Assembly (NCBI RefSeq): GCF_900103345.1
Contig: NZ_LT629702.1
Location: 6,549,501-6,613,500 of the forward strand
Direction: 5' to 3'
Source: Pseudomonas azotoformans
GTDB lineage: Bacteria > Pseudomonadota > Gammaproteobacteria > Pseudomonadales > Pseudomonadaceae
Length of the DNA stretch: 64,000 nucleotides
The position numbers and the translations under genes were made by a program. Shown in pieces: positions 57,504-64,000 of this stretch. The notes below the pieces were generated by a model. It saw only the letters and a program-made list of their open reading frames with translations, had not been told where the DNA came from and did not search any database. Within the stretch, counting starts at the first letter, position 1, and every line of letters begins with the position of its first letter.

Positions 57504-58409
57504 ATGGCAAAGGGATTGGGCGACAAACTGGTGCTGGCGATTTCGTCGCGGGCACTGTTCGACCTGAGTGACAGCCATAAGGTCTACCTCGCCCAAGGCG
57601 TCGAGGCGTACCGCAAATACCAGATCGAGCATGAGGAGGAAATCCTCGAGCCTGGTGATGCTTTGCCGTTGGTCAAGAAACTGCTGAGCCTGAACGCCAG
57701 CCTGGGCCGTGCGCGGGTTGAAGTGGTGCTGGTGTCGCGTAACAGCGCTGACACCGGCTTGCGCGTGTTCAATTCGATCCAGCATTACGGCCTGGATATT
57801 TCCCGCGCTGCTTTCGTAGGCGGGCGTAGTCCTTATCCTTATTTGGCGGCGTTTGGCTGCCATCTGTTTCTTTCGACCCATGCCGAGGACGTGCGCAGTG
57901 CGCTCGATGCAGGGTTCGCGGCAGCGACGATTCTGTCGGGTGGCCCGAACCGCGCATCGAGCGAAGAACTGCGCATTGCCTTCGACGGCGACGCCGTCCT
58001 GTTTTCCGATGAGTCAGAGCGTGTGTACCAGGCCGGCGGTTTGGCAGCGTTCCAGGCCAATGAGCGCGAGTCGGCGCGCCAACCGTTGCACGGCGGTCCG
58101 TTCAAGGGCTTTCTGGCGGCACTCAACCTGTTGCAGCGCGAGTTTCCCGATGAGGCCTGTCCGATCCGCACGGCCTTGGTCACCGCGCGTTCGGCGCCGT
58201 CCCATGAGCGGGTGATTCGCACCTTGCGTGAGTGGGATATCCGCCTGGATGAGTCGCTGTTCCTCGGCGGCCTTGAAAAATCCGCGTTCCTGGAAGCGTT
58301 TGCCGCCGATGTATTTTTTGACGACCAGGCCGGGCATTGTGAGAAAGCCATGGAGTTTGTGGCCACCGGGCACGTGCCCCATGGCATCAGTAATGAGGTG
58401 AAGAGCTAA
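57504..58409 (+). CDS. 5'-nucleotidase (NT5C1-like)
   Basis: A 301-residue protein similar to cytosolic 5'-nucleotidase type 1: LVLAISSRALFDLSDSHKVY near 10, VEVVLVSRNSADTGLRVFNS near 73, DISRAAFVGGRSPYPYL, FLSTHAEDVRSAL near 125, AVLFSDESERVY, and HGGPFKGFLAALNLLQRE near 198. HAD-like fold hydrolysing nucleoside monophosphates. AGGGGGATACACC precedes the ATG, 15 bases after the PanE-like gene, so likely cotranscribed. Confidence 0.85.
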   Translation: MAKGLGDKLVLAISSRALFDLSDSHKVYLAQGVEAYRKYQIEHEEEILEPGDALPLVKKLLSLNASLGRARVEVVLVSRNSADTGLRVFNSIQHYGLDISRAAFVGGRSPYPYLAAFGCHLFLSTHAEDVRSALDAGFAAATILSGGPNRASSEELRIAFDGDAVLFSDESERVYQAGGLAAFQANERESARQPLHGGPFKGFLAALNLLQREFPDEACPIRTALVTARSAPSHERVIRTLREWDIRLDESLFLGGLEKSAFLEAFAADVFFDDQAGHCEKAMEFVATGHVPHGISNEVKS

Positions 58410-58479
58410 GTCAGTCGAAGTCGTCCGGGCGCTGCTAAGCTCATTTGATCTCCGCCATCCTGGCAGTCCAGGAGGTTCT

Positions 58480-58980
58480 ATGATCCGTTCGATGCTGTAC
58501 GCCACGGACCTTGGTCTGTACGCGCCTTATGTGATGCAACATGCGCTGGCGCTGGCCCGAACGTTCAAGGCGGACCTGTATGTGATTCACGTGGTCGAGC
58601 CTATCGGCCTGTTCGCCGAATCGGTGTTGCAGAGCTACCTTGATGAGACGGCCCTGAGTGAATGGCAAAGCCAGGGGCTGACCACGGTCATGGCGACGAT
58701 CGAACAGCGGGTGCTGGACAGTTTTCGCGAGGAGTTGGGGGACGGGGAGCAAGACCTGAAGTTGATTCGCTCGGTACGGGTGATCCAGGGGGATCCCTGC
58801 GAGGTGATACTCGACCAACTGCGCAAACTTTCCGTGGATCTGTTGATCGTAGGAAGTCACAGCCATGCAACCGCGGCGGCCACCCCGTTGGGTCGCACCG
58901 CTGCACGGGTGCTGCAGCTGTCTACGGTGCCGGTCTACCTGGTGCCTTCGTTGCAACGTCGACGCAGTGATGACGTGTGA
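58480..58980 (+). CDS. Universal stress protein (UspA family)
   Basis: A 166-residue Usp-fold protein: MIRSMLYATDLGLYAPYVMQ at the start, ALARTFKADLYVIHVVEP, and the C-terminal ATP-binding motif LLIVGSHSHATAAATPLGRTAARVLQ (given here in two parts: LLIVGSHSHATAA and GRTAARVLQ) with VPVYLVPS. GxxG-S/T pattern suggests an ATP-binding Usp. AGGAGG precedes the ATG. Stress-related; specific role unknown. Confidence 0.88.
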   Translation: MIRSMLYATDLGLYAPYVMQHALALARTFKADLYVIHVVEPIGLFAESVLQSYLDETALSEWQSQGLTTVMATIEQRVLDSFREELGDGEQDLKLIRSVRVIQGDPCEVILDQLRKLSVDLLIVGSHSHATAAATPLGRTAARVLQLSTVPVYLVPSLQRRRSDDV

Positions 58981-59034
58981 TGGATGAAAATCGATAAAAA
59001 GTTCTAGATTTATCCATCAAACCTTTAATATAGT
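58979..59034 (+). promoter_or_regulatory. AT-rich inverted repeat and -10-like element upstream of cysB
   Basis: GATGGATGAAAATC (58979-58992) and GATTTATCCATC (59007-59018) form an imperfect inverted repeat; TATAGT at 59029-59034 is a possible -10. The repeat could be an autoregulatory CysB site or the end of the preceding transcript. Neither is proven. Confidence 0.35.
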
Positions 59035-59075
59035 TATATACCGTCGCTGATACCCGTGGCGTCTATCTGCTTTGA

Positions 59076-60059
<984 letters not shown>

Positions 60060-60068
60060 GCCAGCGGT

Positions 60069-60557
60069 TTATTTGGCCTCGGTAACCGTAAAATGTTGCC
60101 GGGCGCCTGCCACCAGAATCTCTACCTCATCGCCTTCGAACTTGCCCAGCAGGCTTTTGCCCAGTGGTGAGCGCGGGGTGATGACGGTCACCGGTTGTCC
60201 AACCACGTCCACCTTCAAACCGGCCGCATCCGGTGCCAGGAACAGCCATTGCTGGCGACCGTTCTCGTCTTCCAGGCCCAGCAGGGCGCCGACTTCTATA
60301 CCGCGCTGATCATCGTAAGCCCGTAATGGCAGGTTCTGGCACAGCGCCAGCGCCTGCTTGATCTCCTCGACACGCTTGGCTTGCCCGGCCGCCAGGTAGG
60401 ACGCCTCCAATCCCAGGGTGTCGTATTTGTTTTCGGCGATATTTTCTTCGTGGGTCGCGGTTTCGTAGGCGGTCTGGGCGGCGCGCTGGGCGATGTCGAG
60501 GTCGACACTGAGCTTTTCCAGGATGAGCAGGTGGACAGCGTGTTTATTCATGGTCAT
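60069..60557 (-). CDS. GreA/GreB-like elongation factor family protein
   Basis: A 162-residue protein with an N-terminal coiled coil (about 5-80; EENIAENKYDTLGLEASYLA is the Gre-like tip region) and a C-terminal FKBP-like GreA_GreB domain ending TPRSPLGKSLLGKFEGDEVE. It is distinct from the GreB at 47436 and lacks an obvious DxxSE acidic pair at the tip, so it may not stimulate cleavage. The start at 60557 shares a base with the upstream membrane protein stop, indicating translational coupling; an internal ATG at 60551 is possible. Confidence 0.78.
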   Translation of the reverse strand: MTMNKHAVHLLILEKLSVDLDIAQRAAQTAYETATHEENIAENKYDTLGLEASYLAAGQAKRVEEIKQALALCQNLPLRAYDDQRGIEVGALLGLEDENGRQQWLFLAPDAAGLKVDVVGQPVTVITPRSPLGKSLLGKFEGDEVEILVAGARQHFTVTEAK

Positions 60558-60925
60558 CAATCGCAGAATTGCAGGACATTGGCCCGGGTCTTTTCGCTGG
60601 GGGCGTTCTGGTCCTGTTGCAGCCAGAACTGGCATTTGGGGTTGGACAGGTTGCGCGCATTGTTGCGCGCCTGGTCCAGGCTCTGTTGCTGCTCCTGTTT
60701 CTGCAGGTTCTGCTGATACTGCTCGAACATGCGATTCGGCGGTTCAGGCGCCGCCACAGCAGGCTTGCCCAATTGCTGCACCGCCTGGGCTACTGGCGCC
60801 AGGCTCTGGGGGAACAGGTAGCGCGACGCCAGCCAGGTGGTCAGCACGATGGCGATAAACCCCAGCCATACGCCAAATGCGATAGCGGCACTGAGCTTGA
60901 ACAGCGACAACGGACGATCAGACAT
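60557..60925 (-). CDS. Small single-span membrane protein, uncharacterised
   Basis: A 122-residue protein with one N-terminal membrane helix (about 14-34: AIAFGVWLGFIAIVLTTWLA), then a periplasmic or cytoplasmic Gln-rich helical stretch (FEQYQQNLQKQEQQQSLDQA) and two cysteines (NPKCQFW, LQFCD) at the C-terminal end. Not recognised beyond conservation next to the Gre-like gene in pseudomonads. GAGGGCCTC-like sequence precedes the ATG read from 60925. Confidence 0.65.
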   Translation of the reverse strand: MSDRPLSLFKLSAAIAFGVWLGFIAIVLTTWLASRYLFPQSLAPVAQAVQQLGKPAVAAPEPPNRMFEQYQQNLQKQEQQQSLDQARNNARNLSNPKCQFWLQQDQNAPSEKTRANVLQFCD

Positions 60926-61057
60926 GAGGCCCTCCTGGCAGGCATTGACGGCGTGGCGGCGATTGTCGCACAGCCACAGTGCAGAATAATCGCGATCAAG
61001 CCTTCTGCATCCGTGCATTTATGCGGACAATCGAACCTTTGAGCGTTGGAGCCCGGA

Positions 61058-62191
61058 ATGAAAGCCCGCTGGGATATTTTTTGCAGCGTCGTCGACAACT
61101 TCGGCGACATCGGCGTGACCTGGCGCCTGGCCCGGCAATTGGTGGCGGAACACGCCTGTGATGTGCGCTTGTGGGTCGATGACCTGCGCGCATTCGAACG
61201 CATGTGTCCCGAGATTGACGTACAGCTCGATCAACAATGGCAGGAAGGCGTCGAAGTGCGCCATTGGCCGGCTGAGTGGATGGGGGCGCCCGCGGCGGAT
61301 GTCGTGATCGCCGCGTTTGCCTGCCAGTTGCCGCCTGGGTATATGGAGGCCATGGCCGATCGCGAACGCACGCCGGTGTGGATGAACCTGGATTACCTAA
61401 GTGCCGAGGAATGGGTAGTGGGTTGTCACCGGCTGCCGTCGGTGAAGTTCAAGGGCGTGCAGAAGTACTTCTTCTTCCCCGGATTCCGACCCGGCACCGG
61501 CGGGCTTTTGCGTGAGGCCGGGTTGCTGGAACAGCGTCGGGCTTTTCAGCAGGATGCGAGTGCGCAGCAAGACTTCCTGCAAACCTTGGGTGTGTTTCCC
61601 ACAGCCGGTGCGCGGCTGATCTCACTGTTTGCCTACGAAAACGCCGGGCTCGCCAGTTGGCTGGACGTGTTATCGACGGACGGGCGTGCCACTCATCTAT
61701 TGGTGCCCGAGGGGCGCATTCTTGGCGATGTGCAGCGTTGGTTGGGCCTGGACCGTCTGGTGGCGGGTGATATCCAGCAGCGGGGATCGCTGACGGTGCA
61801 GGTGATTGCATTCGTGCGCCAGGAGCAATACGACCGCCTGCTGTGGTGCTGTGACTTCAATGCCGTGCGCGGGGAAGACTCGTTCGTGCGTGCCCAATGG
61901 GCCGGGCGACCGCTGCTGTGGCACATTTATCGACAGGACGAAGACATTCACCTCGACAAGCTCGATGCCTTCCTTGAACTGTACACGGCCGGCTTGTCAC
62001 CGTCGGCAAGGGCGGCATTGATCGGCCTCTGGCAAGCCTGGAACACGGAGGGCGATATGGCCCAAACGTGGAAAATGCTGTTGGAACATTGGCCAGAGGT
62101 CAGCCAGCACGCCGAAACATGGTGTCTGGAACAGGCCTTGCAGGCTGATCTTGCGACGGCGCTGGTGAAGTTTTATGAAAGTTGGATATGA
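61058..62191 (+). CDS. earP: EF-P arginine rhamnosyltransferase
   Basis: Glycosyltransferase (GT-B, GT104) that puts rhamnose from dTDP-rhamnose on Arg32 of EF-P, needed for translation of polyproline stretches. The 377 residues start MKARWDIFCSVVDNFGDIGV with the conserved NFGDIG motif, and end with the nucleotide-sugar site DFNAVRGEDSFVRAQWAGRP and LLWHIYRQDEDIH. GGAGCCCGGA precedes the ATG at 61058. efp follows 49 bases later, the conserved earP-efp pair. Confidence 0.94.
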   Translation: MKARWDIFCSVVDNFGDIGVTWRLARQLVAEHACDVRLWVDDLRAFERMCPEIDVQLDQQWQEGVEVRHWPAEWMGAPAADVVIAAFACQLPPGYMEAMADRERTPVWMNLDYLSAEEWVVGCHRLPSVKFKGVQKYFFFPGFRPGTGGLLREAGLLEQRRAFQQDASAQQDFLQTLGVFPTAGARLISLFAYENAGLASWLDVLSTDGRATHLLVPEGRILGDVQRWLGLDRLVAGDIQQRGSLTVQVIAFVRQEQYDRLLWCCDFNAVRGEDSFVRAQWAGRPLLWHIYRQDEDIHLDKLDAFLELYTAGLSPSARAALIGLWQAWNTEGDMAQTWKMLLEHWPEVSQHAETWCLEQALQADLATALVKFYESWI

Positions 62192-62240
62192 TACGCCACC
62201 TTGAATTTTGTAAATCCCATCCAAATTTCGGATATATGCA

Positions 62241-62813
62241 ATGAAAACTGGTAAAGAACTGAAACCCGGTACAGTGATCCGTCTCGAAAACGACCCTTGG
62301 CTGGTTCAGAAAGCTGAGTTCACCAAGTCTGGTCGTAACAGCGCAATCATGAAGACCAAGCTGAAGAACCTGCTGACCGGTTACAAGACCGAGATCGTCT
62401 ACAGCGCCGATGACAAACTGGATGACGTGATCCTCGACCGTAAAGAAGCGACCTTGTCCTTCATCAGCGGCGACACCTACACGTTCATGGACACCACCGA
62501 CTACACCATGTACGAGCTGAACGCTGAAGATATCGAAGCTGTTCTGCCGTTCATCGAAGAAGGCATGGAAGACGTCTGCGAAGCTATTTTCTTCGAAGAA
62601 CGTCTGGTTTCCGTAGAGCTGCCGACCACCATCGTGCGTAAAGTGGCCTACACCGAAGGTTCCGCTCGCGGCGACACGTCGGGCAAGGTGATGAAGCCTG
62701 CCAAGCTGAGCAACGGTACCGAACTGCAAGTGGCCGATTTCATCGAAATCGACGACCTGATCGAGATCGACACCCGCGAAGGTGGTTCGTACAAAGGTCG
62801 CGCCAAGAAGTAA
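62241..62813 (+). CDS. efp: Elongation factor P
   Basis: Ribosome factor that rescues polyproline stalling. The 190 residues have the three EF-P domains: KOW-like N-domain with [20 protein letters not shown], where R32 is the rhamnosylated residue (lysine in lysyl-modified EF-Ps), then OB domains with [15 protein letters not shown] and [19 protein letters not shown]32 with the adjacent earP fixes the modification type. Confidence 0.97.
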   Translation: MKTGKELKPGTVIRLENDPWLVQKAEFTKSGRNSAIMKTKLKNLLTGYKTEIVYSADDKLDDVILDRKEATLSFISGDTYTFMDTTDYTMYELNAEDIEAVLPFIEEGMEDVCEAIFFEERLVSVELPTTIVRKVAYTEGSARGDTSGKVMKPAKLSNGTELQVADFIEIDDLIEIDTREGGSYKGRAKK

Positions 62814-62831
62814 TTCTGGCCCCGCTGCTAC

Positions 62832-62864
62832 GAAAAAAAGCCCGACCATGTGTCGGGCTTTTTC
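62832..62864. terminator. Terminator between convergent efp and hydrolase genes
   Basis: AAGCCCGAC (62838-62846), loop CATGT, GTCGGGCTT (62852-62860), with A7 before and TTTTT after; usable in both directions. Confidence 0.9.
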
Positions 62865-62877
62865 GTGGGCACTGCTT

Positions 62878-63894
62878 TTACTTCAGGTGTTGCTTCAGCT
62901 CATCCGAGGCCTGGAGCAGTGCAGAACGGACTGCCGGGACTTGGCTGACCACGTTGAGCAACCCGTAGTCGTGAATCATGCCGTTGTAGCGCACCGCCGT
63001 CACCGGTACACCCGCTTGGTCCAGTTTGCGAGCGTAGGCTTCGCCTTCATCGCGCAGCACGTCGGCGCCAGCTGTTTGAATCAGCGCTGGCGGCAAGCCC
63101 TTTAACTGATCAGTAGTGGCCCGCAGAGGCGAGGCATAGACCTCGGCGCGCTGGTTGGCGTCGGTGGTGTAGTTGTCCCAGAACCACTTCATCATGTTGC
63201 GGGTCAGGAAGTGCCCTTCGGCGTACTGGTTGTAGGACGCAGTGTCGAAATTGGCGTCGGTCACCGGCCATAGCAACAATTGGAACTTGATCGCTGGCGT
63301 GCCCTTGTCCTTGGCCATCAGGCTGACCACTGCCGCCATATTGCCGCCGACGCTGTTGCCCGCGACCGCCAGGCGCTTGCCATCGACATTGATCTCTTTA
63401 CCGTGCTCGGCTACCCATTTCGTGGCGCCGTATGCCTGGTTGATTGCCACCGGGTAATGCGCTTCCGGTGAAGGCGTGTAGTTGACGAATACCGCCACCG
63501 CCCCCGAACCCACTACCAGATCGCGCACCAGGCGTTCATGGGTCGGGTAATCCCCCAGCACCCAGCCGCCACCGTGGAAGAACATGAACACAGGCAAGGT
63601 GCCCTTGACCCCGGCCGGACGCACGATGGTCAGGTCCAGCGGCTTGCCGTCGACCTGGATGGTCTTCTGGCTCACATCCGCCTTGGGCAAGGTCAGCTTC
63701 ACACCGGCCTGGGCGCCGGTCAGTACCGCACGGGCGTCCTTGGGTGTCAGCTGTTCCATCGGTTTGCCGGTGCCGGCGTTCAACACATCCAGAAACGCCT
63801 GGGTGTTGTGCTCGACATCCCCTGTCGCCGCAAAGGCGTGGCTGATGGACAAGGCGAGCAGGGTGCCGGTGAGCGCTTTACCAATTGTGTTCAT
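62878..63894 (-). CDS. Exported alpha/beta hydrolase (HSL/esterase family)
   Basis: A 338-residue esterase-like protein with a signal peptide (about 1-22: MNTIGKALTGTLLALSISHA). The oxyanion HGGGW is near 105, nucleophile elbow GNSVGGNMA near 178, acidic residue in DVLRDEGEAYA near 283 and His in NGMIHDYGLLN near 310. This is the hormone-sensitive lipase type (family IV). Substrate unknown. It lies downstream of ohr on the same strand, 28 bases apart. Confidence 0.88.
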   Translation of the reverse strand: MNTIGKALTGTLLALSISHAFAATGDVEHNTQAFLDVLNAGTGKPMEQLTPKDARAVLTGAQAGVKLTLPKADVSQKTIQVDGKPLDLTIVRPAGVKGTLPVFMFFHGGGWVLGDYPTHERLVRDLVVGSGAVAVFVNYTPSPEAHYPVAINQAYGATKWVAEHGKEINVDGKRLAVAGNSVGGNMAAVVSLMAKDKGTPAIKFQLLLWPVTDANFDTASYNQYAEGHFLTRNMMKWFWDNYTTDANQRAEVYASPLRATTDQLKGLPPALIQTAGADVLRDEGEAYARKLDQAGVPVTAVRYNGMIHDYGLLNVVSQVPAVRSALLQASDELKQHLK

Positions 63895-63922
63895 TTTCTT
63901 CTCCAGGGGCGGCCGAGGTCAT

Positions 63923-64000
63923 TTAGACGGTCACGTGCAGGCGTACATCGACGTTGCCACGGGTGGCGTTGGAGTACGGGCAGACTTGGTGAGCCGCGTC
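63923..64000 (-). CDS. ohr: Organic hydroperoxide resistance protein, C-terminal fragment (window edge)
   Basis: The last 25 codons of a gene running off the window: AAHQVCPYSNATRGNVDVRL then HVTV and stop. CPYSNATRGN holds the second (resolving) catalytic cysteine of Ohr-type peroxidases. The match to the Ohr C-terminus is clear; the rest lies beyond 64000. Confidence 0.9.
   Translation of the reverse strand, partial: DAAHQVCPYSNATRGNVDVRLHVTV

Overview
The window is chromosomal DNA from a Pseudomonas of the fluorescens group. This is inferred from the gyrA-serC-pheA-hisC-tyrA/aroA-cmk-rpsA-ihfB order, a fused TyrA-AroA, the lipoprotein OprI, an EarP/EF-P pair with Arg32, high GC with strong third-position bias, and several GC-rich REP/REPIN palindromes. 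No tRNA, rRNA, CRISPR array, insertion sequence or prophage was seen.

Layout. 1-11114: 3' end of gyrA, then a tightly packed aromatic/serine/histidine biosynthesis run leading into cmk and rpsA, then a small lipoprotein, ihfB and a LapA-domain protein. 11115-15723: a more AT-rich, minimal O-antigen locus with only an SDR epimerase, a WbpL-type initiating transferase and a WbpM-type dehydratase, preceded by 525 bp with a possible gene remnant. 15844-20057: comEA, a TetR and a GntR regulator, a DUF1989 protein, a DUF2897 mini-protein and an ethanolamine permease. 20461-28437: complete kdpFABC-kdpDE potassium system with a KdpE-like site upstream and REPINs on both sides of kdpDE. 28552-32142: patatin, lipoprotein, CHAD, thioesterase and DUF962 genes.

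32264-37380: a 1570-residue Rhs polymorphic toxin with an AT-rich C-terminal HNH/EndoVII-type nuclease tip and an adjacent Imm50-like immunity gene. 37579-42159: chemoreceptor, TatD, MltF-like lytic transglycosylase, DoxX. 42220-42718: a strong sigma70-like promoter, a structured leader and a 102-residue MetW-like mini-protein. 42723-47322: a GldG/ABC-2 permease/ABC ATPase operon whose ATPase has a degenerate Walker A, divergent from an unknown Pro-rich coiled-coil protein.

47436-53543: greB, a YbbP/YbbA exporter back to back with tesA, a Cys-containing small protein, an L,D-transpeptidase and oprI. 54155-64000: GNAT, DAHP synthase (entry enzyme of the pathway that pheA, tyrA and aroA continue), PilZ, a thioredoxin-like protein, a PanE-like reductase, a 5'-nucleotidase, a universal stress protein, cysB, a Gre-like factor with a membrane protein, earP, efp, an alpha/beta hydrolase and the 3' end of ohr.

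The less ordinary items are the Rhs toxin/immunity module, the leader plus MetW-like mini-protein, the degenerate GldA-like ATPase operon and the reduced O-antigen locus. Calls rest on reading motifs in the translated sequence; no database search was run.
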